Notes under the pieces: model-generated | The model's input: the letters and a program-made list of their open reading frames with translations, nothing else | Told to the model about the DNA's origin: nothing | Databases searched by the model: none | Origin: an uncultured Clostridia bacterium | GTDB lineage: Bacteria > Bacillota > Clostridia > Oscillospirales > Acutalibacteraceae | Assembly (NCBI GenBank): GCA_947623765.1 | Contig: CANQIG010000036.1 | Span: 1 to 12,618, forward strand | Direction: 5' to 3' | Length of the DNA stretch: 12,618 nt | Program-made: the position numbers and the translations under genes | Shown here: positions 6,067-12,618 of the stretch, piece after piece | Layout: each line of letters begins with the position of its first letter | Numbering within the stretch: the first letter of the stretch is position 1

Positions 6067-6711
6067 TCAATCGATCTGTTTCGCGAAGATCACGCTGTCG
6101 CCGGCTTTCAGCAGCTCGTGGCCGGTGAAGCTCAGTTCCAGCTCGCCGTTTGCGTGCAGCACGCCGAAGACCTTCTCGTCGGGCTCGCACTTGACGGAGA
6201 TCAGCGTCACCCCGGGTGGCTCCTTCGCGGGCCGGAGGACGAACGAAACGGTGTGCTTGCCCACGGACACGCGGCCCACGGGGGCGCTGCCGGTGAGCGC
6301 GCCGAGGATCGTATCCGAGGCGAGGTTCGTGGGGCAGACCGTGCGGAGCCCCAGCCCGTCGAACACCGACTCCCGGGCGGGGTCCGAGACGCGGGCGACC
6401 ACGTTCTGGATGCCAAAGTAGTCGCGCACGATCTGCGCGACCGTGATGTTCAGGTTGTCGTCCGCCGTGACGACGGCGACGGTGCCGCAGCTCGCGATCC
6501 CCGCCGCGCGAAGCGCCGAGAGGTCCATCGGGAAGCCGCGCAGCGTCACCACGCCCGGGTCGTTCGCGAGCTGCTCGAGCGCCTCCTCGCGGTCGTCCAG
6601 CACGGAGACGTCAAAACCCCGCGCGACGAATTCCCGCGCGATCTTCCGCCCGAGCAGTCCGCAGCCGATGACGAGGACATTGCCCTCGGCCGACTTTTCT
6701 CTGTCTTTCAT
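6067..6711 (-). CDS. TrkA-family potassium uptake protein (RCK protein), first of pair
   Basis: The 214-residue protein has a TrkA_N Rossmann domain (about 10-130) with VIGCGLLG (G16-x-G18-x-x-G21) and D39/D40 at the strand 2 end, then a more divergent TrkA_C domain (about 147-210; GVTLISV, LLKAGDSVIFAK). It is a probable cytoplasmic nucleotide-sensing subunit of a K+ uptake system. It differs clearly from the downstream TrkA, so the pair may form a hetero-oligomer or mimic the two tandem RCK units of long TrkA proteins. The ATG overlaps the TGA of the upstream lipoprotein gene (ATGA at 6711-6708), indicating translational coupling. A GGAGGA lies 13 bp upstream, rather far, which fits coupling. 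Naming it ktrA, ktrC or trkA cannot be settled from sequence. Confidence 0.88.
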   Translation of the reverse strand: MKDREKSAEGNVLVIGCGLLGRKIAREFVARGFDVSVLDDREEALEQLANDPGVVTLRGFPMDLSALRAAGIASCGTVAVVTADDNLNITVAQIVRDYFGIQNVVARVSDPARESVFDGLGLRTVCPTNLASDTILGALTGSAPVGRVSVGKHTVSFVLRPAKEPPGVTLISVKCEPDEKVFGVLHANGELELSFTGHELLKAGDSVIFAKQID

Positions 6712-7298
6712 CGTTTTGCCGGGTCCTCCTCCGCGCGCAGGGTGTCCGGCGTGAGGCCCTCATCCGACGACGGGGCCGAGGTGTCGGGGCGGCCGCTGCC
6801 GTTCACGATGATCGGGTTGTCCTTCGTCGGGGTCTTCGTGGGCTCCGGCGTGGGGACGGAACCGCCCTCCAGCGTGCCCTGCGAGATCTCCGTGAATTCC
6901 GAGGACACGTACGCCTTGCCGCCCTCGGCGTCTTTGTAGAAGATCTCGTGCCACGCGCGGCCCTCGTCGCAGTACGCCATCGAGACCTCGAAGCGGTCCC
7001 CGCTGTTCGCCTGCCCGATGACCTCCGAGTCCTCCGTGGAGGGGCGGTCGCGGATGTTCAGCGGGCCTTCGATGTCGACGACCGTCGCGATGGTCGTCGT
7101 CTCCGGCGGCGCCGGGGTCGCGGTCGGCTCCGCGGTCGGCGAGCCGGTCGGCTCGGCGGTGCCGCTCGCAGAAGACGTGTCCGAACCGGATCCGGACGGC
7201 TTCGAGGATCTTCCGCAGGCCGCGAGACTTACTACAAGCAGCAGCGCGAGAAGCGCCGCGATCAGGCGTGTTCTGTTGTTCTTCCATGCACGTTTCAT
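6708..7298 (-). CDS. SH3-domain lipoprotein
   Basis: The 196-residue protein has a lipoprotein signal: basic MKRAWKNNRTR, a hydrophobic core and the lipobox LAAC with lipidated C28. It should therefore be anchored on the outer face of the membrane. A Ser/Gly/Thr/Pro-rich linker (about 31-68) leads to one bacterial SH3-like domain (about 70-137), recognisable by LNIRDRPSTEDSEVIG, a GDRFEV strand and a final KAYVSSEF. A second Thr/Pro/Glu-rich tail ends the protein. SH3_3 domains usually bind peptidoglycan; no enzymatic domain is seen. The start at 7298 is supported by AGGAGG 9 bp upstream and by the signal-peptide pattern; the longer frame to 7394 crosses the promoter. It is the first gene of the lipoprotein-TrkA-TrkA operon, an unusual pairing whose functional sense is not clear. 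Confidence 0.88.
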   Translation of the reverse strand: MKRAWKNNRTRLIAALLALLLVVSLAACGRSSKPSGSGSDTSSASGTAEPTGSPTAEPTATPAPPETTTIATVVDIEGPLNIRDRPSTEDSEVIGQANSGDRFEVSMAYCDEGRAWHEIFYKDAEGGKAYVSSEFTEISQGTLEGGSVPTPEPTKTPTKDNPIIVNGSGRPDTSAPSSDEGLTPDTLRAEEDPAKR

Positions 7299-7344
7299 AA
7301 CCGAATTCCTCCTGTTCCAAAAACATACCGGACGATATATGGTT

Positions 7345-7373
7345 ATTATAGCACGTTTCCAATGGGAATAAAA
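7345..7373 (-). promoter_or_regulatory. Extended -10 promoter of the lipoprotein-TrkA operon
   Basis: On the minus strand TGC-TATAAT (-10 at 7350-7345) is an extended -10 element. A poor -35 (TTTTAT, 7373-7368) lies 17 bp upstream. The start point would be near 7338, about 40 nt before the lipoprotein ATG. It diverges from the hprK promoter, the two -10 boxes being about 106 bp apart. Confidence 0.72.
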
Positions 7374-7433
7374 GCCTTTTTTCACTTTTTTCATTTCTTT
7401 TGCATTTCCCCGCTCCGGCGGGACGCTTCCCAG

Positions 7434-7462
7434 TTGATTTTTGCGCGGGAATCGGCTATAAT
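7434..7462 (+). promoter_or_regulatory. Sigma-A promoter of the hprK operon
   Basis: TTGATT (7434-7439) and TATAAT (7457-7462) are 17 bp apart. The start point would be near 7469, leaving a leader of about 40 nt that contains the palindromes at 7481-7509. Confidence 0.82.
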
Positions 7463-7480
7463 GAAAGGGAAATGAATTTC

Positions 7481-7509
7481 CCGGCGCGCGCCGGAAAGGA
7501 CGGTCCTTT
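7481..7509 (+). promoter_or_regulatory. Self-complementary leader covering the hprK ribosome site
   Basis: A perfect 14-bp palindrome CCGGCGCGCGCCGG (7481-7494) is followed directly by AAAGGAC-G-GTCCTTT (7495-7509), which ends at the base before the ATG. The Shine-Dalgarno (GGAAAGGA, 7493-7500) is inside this structure and could pair with CCTTT (AAAGG stem, 5-nt loop). Either is a possible control element for HprK translation or a protein-binding site; this is inferred only from symmetry and position. Confidence 0.5.
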
Positions 7510-8475
7510 ATGGCTGAAATCTATACGATCCCTCTCTCCCGCGTGGTCCACGAGCTCCAGCTCGAGACGCTGTATCTCGGAAAAAGCGCGGACGATATCC
7601 TCATCCAGTCCCGCGACGTGGTCCGCCCGGCCATCGAGCTCGCGGGGTACCAGGAGTATTTCGACGCGAAGCGCATCGCCGTCATGGGGCGCACCGAGAT
7701 GTCCATGATCCATTCGTGGCACCCTGCGCACCGGAACACCCGGCTGGAGAGCTATCTGGCCATGCAGCCGCCCGCCATCATCCTGGCGCGCGGGATCAAG
7801 CCGGGGGACGAGTTCGTCTCGCTCTGCGAGCGCTTCGACGTGCCGCTCTTCCGCACGCAGGAATCGACCTCCGGCGTGCTCGCCGCGCTGATCGCGTTCC
7901 TGAACGTCGAGCTCGCGCCGCGCATCACGCGCCACGGCGTGCTTGTCGAGGTCTACGGCGAGGGCATCCTGCTCGTCGGCGACAGCGGCGTCGGCAAGAG
8001 CGAGACGGCCATCGAGCTCATCAAGCGCGGGCACCGGCTCATCGCGGACGACGCGGTGGAGATCCGGCGCGTCTCGAGCAAGTCGCTCGTCGGGCAGTCG
8101 CCGGACAACATCCGGCATTTCATCGAGCTGCGCGGCATCGGCATCATCAACGCGCGCCGCATCTTCGGCATGGGCGCGGTGAAGATGCAGGAAAAGATCG
8201 ATATGTGCATCAATCTGGAACTGTGGGACCCGGCGAAGGTCTATGACCGGATGGGCCTCGACAGCGAGTTCGCGGAGATCCTCGGGATCAAGGTGCCCGT
8301 GATGACGATCCCCGTGAAGCCCGGCAGAAACCTCGCGATCATCATCGAGGTGGCCGCCATGAACAACCGCCAGAAGAAGATGGGCTACAACGCGGCCCAC
8401 GAGCTGCTCTCCGCGCTCGGGATGGATCCCTCCATGATGCCCGGCGAGGAGATCCGCCGCGACCTCGACATCTGA
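7510..8475 (+). CDS. hprK: HPr(Ser) kinase/phosphorylase
   Basis: The 321-residue protein is a full-length HprK. The N-terminal domain (about 1-130) precedes the kinase domain, which has the conserved H142 (RHGVLVEVYG), Walker A GDSGVGKS (157-164), IADD (178-181), the family signature ELRGIGIIN (206-214), and the C-terminal signature PVKPGRNLA ... AAMNNRQKKMGYNAA (about 268-296). HprK phosphorylates Ser-46 of HPr, using ATP or pyrophosphate, and removes that phosphate again, thereby setting carbon catabolite repression through CcpA in Firmicutes. It acts in the cytoplasm as a hexamer. It is the first gene of the operon, 14 bp ahead of the PHP gene, with its own promoter. The ribosome site GGAAAGGA is 9 bp from the ATG. 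All key residues are present. No HPr or Crh gene and no lgt, its frequent neighbour, is in the window. Confidence 0.97.
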   Translation: MAEIYTIPLSRVVHELQLETLYLGKSADDILIQSRDVVRPAIELAGYQEYFDAKRIAVMGRTEMSMIHSWHPAHRNTRLESYLAMQPPAIILARGIKPGDEFVSLCERFDVPLFRTQESTSGVLAALIAFLNVELAPRITRHGVLVEVYGEGILLVGDSGVGKSETAIELIKRGHRLIADDAVEIRRVSSKSLVGQSPDNIRHFIELRGIGIINARRIFGMGAVKMQEKIDMCINLELWDPAKVYDRMGLDSEFAEILGIKVPVMTIPVKPGRNLAIIIEVAAMNNRQKKMGYNAAHELLSALGMDPSMMPGEEIRRDLDI

Positions 8476-8489
8476 GGAGGGACGCTGTT

Positions 8490-9266
8490 TTGCTGAAGAC
8501 CGTTGCCGATCTGCATACACATTCGCTCGCGTCGACGCACGCCTATTCGACGATCCGGGAGATGGCGGAATCCGCGCGGGAAAAGGGGCTGTTCGCCCTC
8601 GCCGTGACGGATCACGCCCGCACGGCCCCGGGCGCGCCGGGACCGTGGTACTTCACCTCGATGCGCGAGATGCCCTCGCTGTACCGCGGGGTGCTGTTCC
8701 TCACGGGCATGGAGACGAACGTGATCGACCTAAACGGCACGCTCGACATCGACGAGACGGAGCGCGCCCGGCTGGACTGGGTGGTCGCTTCCATCCACGA
8801 CCTCGGGCTGCCCGGGCTCGAGAACCCGACGGTGGAGCGCTGCACGAAGCTCTGGATGAACGTCGCGCACGACCCGATCGTGAACGTCATCGGGCACAGC
8901 GGGAGTCCGAAGTTCCGCTATGACTACGAGACCGTGATCCCGGAATTCGGGCGGTGCCACAAGCTGGTGGAGATCAACGACCACTCCTTTGCCGTTCGGA
9001 AGAGCAGCATCGAGAACTGCCGGGCGATCGCGCTGACCTGCAAAAAGTACGGCGTGCCGGTCCTTGTGAGCAGCGACGCCCACAACGAGACGCAGGTGGG
9101 GAGCCACAGCCGGGCGCTCGCGATGCTCGCCGAGATCGGGTTCCCTGAGGAGCTGATCCTGAACGCGGACCGCGGCAGGGTGCTGGACTATGTGCGCCGG
9201 TACACGAACTTTCTCCAAAACCGCGAGGACGCGGAATCGGTTTTGAGGAGCCTTGAGAATGCTTGA
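8490..9266 (+). CDS. PHP-domain phosphoesterase (YcdX-like)
   Basis: The 258-residue single-domain protein is a complete PHP metallophosphoesterase. The metal-binding residues are D7-H9-H11 (DLHTHS), D41-H42 (VTDHA), E75 (GMETN), H103 (SIHD), H136 (IGHSG) and D196-H198 (SSDAH), the full set of the YcdX subgroup with a trinuclear metal centre. It is predicted to be a cytoplasmic phosphatase or phosphoesterase; the substrate is unknown. The start is TTG at 8490, supported by GAGGAGG 9 bp upstream; no ATG fits better. It follows hprK by 14 bp and overlaps murB by 8 bp, so it is a full member of the operon. Its position between a protein kinase/phosphorylase and a cell-wall gene suggests a metabolic phosphatase, but that is inference. 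Confidence 0.9.
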   Translation: MLKTVADLHTHSLASTHAYSTIREMAESAREKGLFALAVTDHARTAPGAPGPWYFTSMREMPSLYRGVLFLTGMETNVIDLNGTLDIDETERARLDWVVASIHDLGLPGLENPTVERCTKLWMNVAHDPIVNVIGHSGSPKFRYDYETVIPEFGRCHKLVEINDHSFAVRKSSIENCRAIALTCKKYGVPVLVSSDAHNETQVGSHSRALAMLAEIGFPEELILNADRGRVLDYVRRYTNFLQNREDAESVLRSLENA

Positions 9267-10170
9267 TTATACCGCGCTCGACGCGGCGCTCGCGCGCGCG
9301 GGCGTACCGTTCCTGCGGGACGAACCGCTCGCGCCGCACAGCACGTTTCGGATCGGCGGACCGGCGGACCGGTTTTTGCCGGTCGGGGACACGGCGGCGC
9401 TGCAGGCGGCGCTCACCGCGCTCGGTGAAGCGGGCGTCCCGTATTTTGTTCTCGGGAACGGCTCGAACCTCCTTTTCCCGGACGAGGGGCTGCGCGGCGC
9501 GGTCGTGCGGCTCGAAGGACGGTTCCGGCAGGCGGGCGAGGCGGGAGAAGGCCGCATCCTCGCGGGCGCGGGGGCGCCGCTCTCGGCGGTCTGCCTGCTC
9601 GCGCGCGACAGGGGCCTTTCCGGGCTGGAGACCGCCTACGGCATCCCGGGGAGCCTCGGCGGCGCGCTCTTTATGAACGCCGGAGCCTACGGCGGCGAGA
9701 TGAAGGACGTGACCGAGCGGGTCTTCACGCTCGAGGGCGGGGAGGTTCGGGAATGGGACGGACCGTCGTGCGGTTTTTCGTACCGGCACAGCGTATTTAT
9801 GGAAAACGGGGCGGTGATCCTCGGGGCGGCGCTGCGGCTACGGCCTGCGGACCCCGCCGGGATCGCCGCCGAGATGGAAGAATATATGACACGGCGCAGG
9901 GAGAAGCAGCCGCTCGAGCTGCCGAGCGCCGGAAGCGTGTTCAAGCGGCCCGAGGGGCATTTTGCCGGCGCGCTGATCGAACAGTGCGGGCTCAAGGGGC
10001 TTGCCGTCGGCGGCGCTGAGGTCAGCGAGAAGCACGCGGGATTCATCGTGAACCGCGGCGGCGCGACCTGCTCCGATGTGGAGCGGCTGATCGAGCAGAT
10101 CCGGGGGACGGTGCTGCGGGAGACCGGCGTCCTGCTGGAACCGGAGGTGCGCCGGGTGCGATTGGACTGA
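9259..10170 (+). CDS. murB: UDP-N-acetylenolpyruvoylglucosamine reductase
   Basis: The 303-residue FAD enzyme reduces UDP-GlcNAc-enolpyruvate to UDP-MurNAc with NADPH, the second committed step of peptidoglycan precursor synthesis in the cytoplasm. The FAD-binding domain shows HSTFRIGGPAD, LGNGSNLLF (65-73) and GIPGSLGGALFMNAGAYGGE (128-147). Catalytic residues are R176 (FSYRHS), the proton donor S226 (SAGSVFKRP) and E296 near the C-terminus (LEPEVRRV). Length and the lack of an extra tyrosine loop fit the type II MurB of Gram-positives. The start is ATG 9259, with GAGGAG at 9245-9250 giving 8-bp spacing; the in-frame TTG at 9253 would be only 2 bp from that site. The start overlaps the PHP gene end by 8 bp, so translation is probably coupled. 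Confidence 0.96.
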   Translation: MLDYTALDAALARAGVPFLRDEPLAPHSTFRIGGPADRFLPVGDTAALQAALTALGEAGVPYFVLGNGSNLLFPDEGLRGAVVRLEGRFRQAGEAGEGRILAGAGAPLSAVCLLARDRGLSGLETAYGIPGSLGGALFMNAGAYGGEMKDVTERVFTLEGGEVREWDGPSCGFSYRHSVFMENGAVILGAALRLRPADPAGIAAEMEEYMTRRREKQPLELPSAGSVFKRPEGHFAGALIEQCGLKGLAVGGAEVSEKHAGFIVNRGGATCSDVERLIEQIRGTVLRETGVLLEPEVRRVRLD

Positions 10171-10171
10171 C

Positions 10172-10191
10172 GCGTCCGAAGCGTCGGACGC
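10172..10191 (+). other. Intercistronic hairpin between murB and rapZ
   Basis: GCGTCCGA and TCGGACGC pair over 8 bp around an AGCG loop, beginning 2 bp after the murB stop and ending just before the rapZ Shine-Dalgarno (AGGGGGAGG). No T run follows, so it is not a standard terminator; it may mark an RNA processing or stability point. Confidence 0.6.
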
Positions 10192-10206
10192 AGGGGGAGG
10201 AAACGT

Positions 10207-11061
10207 ATGGAATTTGTGATCCTGACCGGTCTTTCCGGCGCGGGGAAAACGACGGCGCTGCACGCGCTCGAGGACATCGGATTTTTCTGTGTGGACAGCC
10301 TGCCGCCGTCTCTGATCCCCGTCTTTTACGACCTCTGCGAGCAGAGCGAGGCCCATCAGCGGGCGGCCGTCGTGACAGACGCGCGCGTCGGGAATCTGTT
10401 CGAGACGCTCCTGCCTACGGTGCAGTCTTTGAAGGCGCAGGGCAAGCCGCTGAAGATCCTGTTTCTCGATTCCTCGGACGCGGTGCTCGTGAACCGCTTT
10501 CAGGAGACGCGGCGGAAGCATCCGCTCGCTGATGTGACGAAGGGGTCGCTCGAACAGGCCGTGCAGCTCGAGCGGAAGATGCTCCTGCCGATCCTCGAGA
10601 TCGCGGATTACGCGGTGGACACGTCCCGCATCCCGGTCGCGAGCCTGAAAAGCCGCGTCGCGAGCCTCTTTCTGCAGCACGAGAGCGATTCCATCGCGGT
10701 CCACTGCGTGAGCTTCGGGTTCAAGCACGGACTGCCGCTCGAGGCGGACCTCGTCTTCGACGTGCGCTGTCTTCCGAACCCGTTCTATGTGCCGGAGCTG
10801 CGGAACCTGACGGGCCTCGACGAACCGGTGCGCGCATACGTGATGCAGTCCCCGGAGACCGAGGGCTTTCGGCAGCGGTTCACGGATATGATCGACTATA
10901 TGCTCCCGCTGTACGTGCGGGAGGGAAAGAGCCAGCTCGTGATCGCGGTGGGCTGCACGGGAGGACATCACCGGTCTGTCGCGCTGGCGCAGTATATGTA
11001 TGAACATCTTTTGGGGAAGGGCGTGCGCGCGAGCGTGACGCACCGGGACATGAACCGGTGA
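10207..11061 (+). CDS. rapZ: RNase adapter protein RapZ / YvcJ-family nucleotide-binding protein
   Basis: The 284-residue protein has an N-terminal P-loop domain with Walker A GLSGAGKT (8-15) and the family pattern VDSLPPSLIP (29-38), FLDSSD and NRFQETRRKHPL, then a C-terminal domain with SFGFKHGLP, DVRCLPNPFYVPELR, GCTGGHHRS (249-257) and HRDMNR at the end. In enterobacteria RapZ steers RNase E to the GlmZ small RNA to control glucosamine-6-P synthase; in Bacillus the orthologue YvcJ is a GTP/ATP-binding protein affecting competence. GlmZ is not expected in Firmicutes, so only the nucleotide-binding regulatory role is transferable. Placement right after murB keeps the link with amino-sugar/cell-wall metabolism. 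The Shine-Dalgarno is GGGGGAGG, 6 bp upstream. GGHHRS replaces the more common GGKHRS or GGQHRS, a mild variant. Confidence 0.95.
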   Translation: MEFVILTGLSGAGKTTALHALEDIGFFCVDSLPPSLIPVFYDLCEQSEAHQRAAVVTDARVGNLFETLLPTVQSLKAQGKPLKILFLDSSDAVLVNRFQETRRKHPLADVTKGSLEQAVQLERKMLLPILEIADYAVDTSRIPVASLKSRVASLFLQHESDSIAVHCVSFGFKHGLPLEADLVFDVRCLPNPFYVPELRNLTGLDEPVRAYVMQSPETEGFRQRFTDMIDYMLPLYVREGKSQLVIAVGCTGGHHRSVALAQYMYEHLLGKGVRASVTHRDMNR

Positions 11062-11095
11062 CTTCCCCGGCAAAGCGAAAAAGGAGGGGAGGGGC

Positions 11096-12022
11096 GTGTC
11101 CTTTGCGTCGGGCTGCAAACGGGAGCTTTTGAAGATCGAGAACAAGAGGCCGTGCTGCATCAGGGCGGAGCACTACGGCCTTCTGCTCTTTTCGCGCTGC
11201 TTTTCGCCGCTCGAGGCACAGACCGTCTGCGAGAACGGCGCGGTGGCGCGCCGGCTCGCGCAGGCCGCGGCGGTGAGCGGCGGCGTTTACGCCGAGGTCC
11301 AGACGCGGCTGAGCCGACAGGGCGGCAGCGCGCACGTCATCACCGTGCCGGGCGAGGACGCCCGGCTGCGGATGCTCCACGCGTTCGGCCACAGCGAGAC
11401 GGAGAACGTCCTGCATATCCGGCGGGAAAATCTGCGGAAGGACTGCTGCACGGCCTCGTTCCTGCGGGGCGTGTTTTTGATCTGCGGTTCCGTGACGGAC
11501 CCGAACAAGGCGTACCGGCTCGAGTGCACGACGCCGCGCAAGGCGCTCGCGGAAGACCTCGCGGCGCTGCTCGGCTCGGTGCCCGCGCTCTCCGCGTCGC
11601 CGTCCGTCGCGCGGCGGGGCGGCGGATACGTCGTCTACCTCAAGGAGAGCGCCGCCGTCGAGGATTTTCTGACCTACATCGGCGCGGTGAACGGCGCGAT
11701 GGAGTTCATGCAGATCAAAATGTACAAGGAGACCTACAACAACCTGAACCGGGTCTCGAACTTTGAGACGGCGAATCTGGACAAGACCTTCTCGGCGTCG
11801 TCGAAGCAGCTCGCGGCGATCGCGCGGATCTACGACACGGTGGGCATCGACGGCCTGCCGGAGGAGCTGCGGGAGACGGCCTCGCTGCGCCTCGAAAACC
11901 CGGAGATGTCGCTGCGCGAAATGAGCGAGCGGCTCTCCATCAGCCGCTCCGGCGTGAACCACCGGCTGCGGCGGATCCTGGAGTTCGCCGAGACGCTGGG
12001 CGAGCCCGTCGAAAAACCGTAA
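11096..12022 (+). CDS. whiA: Sporulation/cell-division regulator WhiA
   Basis: The 308-residue protein has the WhiA layout: an N-terminal region (SFASGCKREL near 2-11), a degenerate LAGLIDADG homing-endonuclease-like core (FLRGVFLICGSVTDP about 122-136; YLKE, FLTYIGA), the conserved RVSNFETANLDKT (219-231), and a C-terminal helix-turn-helix domain (about 268-295; MSLREMSERLSISRSGVNHR). WhiA binds DNA without nuclease activity. In Streptomyces it controls sporulation division genes and in Bacillus it affects division and chromosome segregation. The start is GTG at 11096 with AAGGAGGGG giving about 8-bp spacing. It follows rapZ by only 34 bp, leaving no room for yvcK, which lies between the two in Bacillus and many Clostridia. 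It is followed by dnaE after 13 bp. Confidence 0.95.
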   Translation: MSFASGCKRELLKIENKRPCCIRAEHYGLLLFSRCFSPLEAQTVCENGAVARRLAQAAAVSGGVYAEVQTRLSRQGGSAHVITVPGEDARLRMLHAFGHSETENVLHIRRENLRKDCCTASFLRGVFLICGSVTDPNKAYRLECTTPRKALAEDLAALLGSVPALSASPSVARRGGGYVVYLKESAAVEDFLTYIGAVNGAMEFMQIKMYKETYNNLNRVSNFETANLDKTFSASSKQLAAIARIYDTVGIDGLPEELRETASLRLENPEMSLREMSERLSISRSGVNHRLRRILEFAETLGEPVEKP

Positions 12023-12035
12023 AAGGAGGCGCGGC

Positions 12036-12618
12036 ATGGCGTTCGCACATCTTCATGTTCACACCGAATACAGTCTGCTCGACGGCGCGTGCCGCATCGA
12101 ACGGCTGCTCGACCGCGCGAAGGCGCTCGGCCAGACCAGCATTGCGATCACCGACCACGGCGTCATGTACGGCGTCGTCGATTTTTATAAGGCCGCGAAG
12201 GCGCGGGGGATCAAACCCATCATCGGATGCGAGATCTATGTCGCGCGGCGGAGCCGCACCGACCGCGTCCACGGGCTGGACAACGGCAGCAGCCACCTCG
12301 TGCTGCTCTGCGAAAACGAGACGGGCTACCGGAACCTCGTGGCGATCGTCTCGAAGGCGTGGACCGAAGGGCTTTACTCGAAGCCGCGCGCCGATCTGGA
12401 ACTCCTGCGCAGCCACAGCGAGGGTTTGATCGCGCTTTCGGCGTGCCTCGCGGGGGAGATCCCGCGCGCGCTTTCCGTCGGCGATTACGCGGGCGCGAAG
12501 GAGATCGCGCAGCGCTACCGGGAGATCTTCGGCCCGGAGAATTTCTTCCTCGAGCTGCAGGATCACCGTCTGCGCGAGCAGGCGCTCGTGAACCCGCAGA
12601 TCATCCGGCTCTCGAAGG
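12036..12618 (+). CDS. dnaE: DNA polymerase III alpha subunit DnaE, N-terminal part (runs off window)
   Basis: An open frame of 194 codons runs from ATG 12036 to the window edge without a stop. The first residues, MAFAHLHVHTEYSLLDGACR, are the start of the PHP domain typical of DnaE. H5/H7/H9, D16, ITDHG (38-42) and E66 (IGCEIYV) keep metal ligands, which suggests that the PHP site may still bind metal, as in DnaE proteins with PHP exonuclease function. SSHLVLLCENETGYRNL and LSACLAGEIPRAL also match. The full protein would be about 1,150 residues with polymerase, thumb and OB-fold domains beyond the window. AAGGAGG (12023-12029) is 6 bp from the ATG and directly follows the whiA stop, so dnaE is co-transcribed with the operon. 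A replicative role, alongside or instead of PolC, cannot be settled here. Confidence 0.95.
   Translation, partial: MAFAHLHVHTEYSLLDGACRIERLLDRAKALGQTSIAITDHGVMYGVVDFYKAAKARGIKPIIGCEIYVARRSRTDRVHGLDNGSSHLVLLCENETGYRNLVAIVSKAWTEGLYSKPRADLELLRSHSEGLIALSACLAGEIPRALSVGDYAGAKEIAQRYREIFGPENFFLELQDHRLREQALVNPQIIRLSK

Noticed and set aside
6017..6190. A 58-residue N-terminal extension of the second TrkA protein
   Set aside because: It is Arg-rich, overlaps the end of the preceding gene, and the Rossmann start plus GGGAGG site fix the start at 6016.

Overview
The window is a GC-rich bacterial chromosome segment. The gene set (HPr kinase/phosphorylase, RapZ, WhiA and a DnaE-type polymerase in one run, sigma-A type promoters of the TTGACA-17-TATAAT kind, strong AGGAGG ribosome sites) points to a GC-rich Firmicute, most likely an uncultured Clostridia member (an Oscillospirales- or Christensenellales-like gut lineage would fit). 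The phylum is a fairly firm inference; the family is a guess.

Layout, left to right. (1) 1-316: the C-terminal end of an Mrr-type restriction endonuclease, cut by the window edge. (2) 394-1656: an O-acetylhomoserine sulfhydrylase/Met-Cys PLP enzyme. (3) 1657-2498: an unusually long gene-free stretch. It holds a 14-bp tandem duplication, a 23-bp GC-rich stem-loop, and about 470 bp of purine-rich, G-biased sequence made of degenerate repeats. It ends with a near-consensus promoter. (4) 2499-3770: a secreted coiled-coil M23 peptidase with its own promoter and terminator. (5) 3875-4913: a MazG-like pyrophosphohydrolase overlapping a GDSL/SGNH hydrolase. (6) 5025-5108: tRNA-Leu(GAG) with a consensus promoter and a strong terminator, followed by a small AT-rich patch with two inverted repeats and three 13-bp iteron-like repeats. 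(7) 7298-5348, minus strand: an SH3-domain lipoprotein and two TrkA/KtrA-type potassium-uptake regulators, ending in a hairpin terminator. (8) 7510 to the right edge, plus strand: a tightly packed operon hprK - PHP phosphoesterase - murB - rapZ - whiA - dnaE (partial).

The right-hand operon combines carbon-catabolite control (HprK), cell-wall precursor synthesis (MurB), a nucleotide-binding regulator (RapZ), a sporulation/division-type DNA-binding protein (WhiA) and the replicative polymerase. Most gaps are under 40 bp, with one 8-bp overlap. The usual Firmicutes partner yvcK is absent between rapZ and whiA. The minus-strand lipoprotein/TrkA operon and hprK diverge from a 211-bp shared promoter region.

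I did not find a convincing new defence or enzyme system. The parts least explained by known genes are the repeat-rich stretch at 1657-2410, the iteron/inverted-repeat patch after the tRNA, and the self-complementary leader directly in front of hprK.
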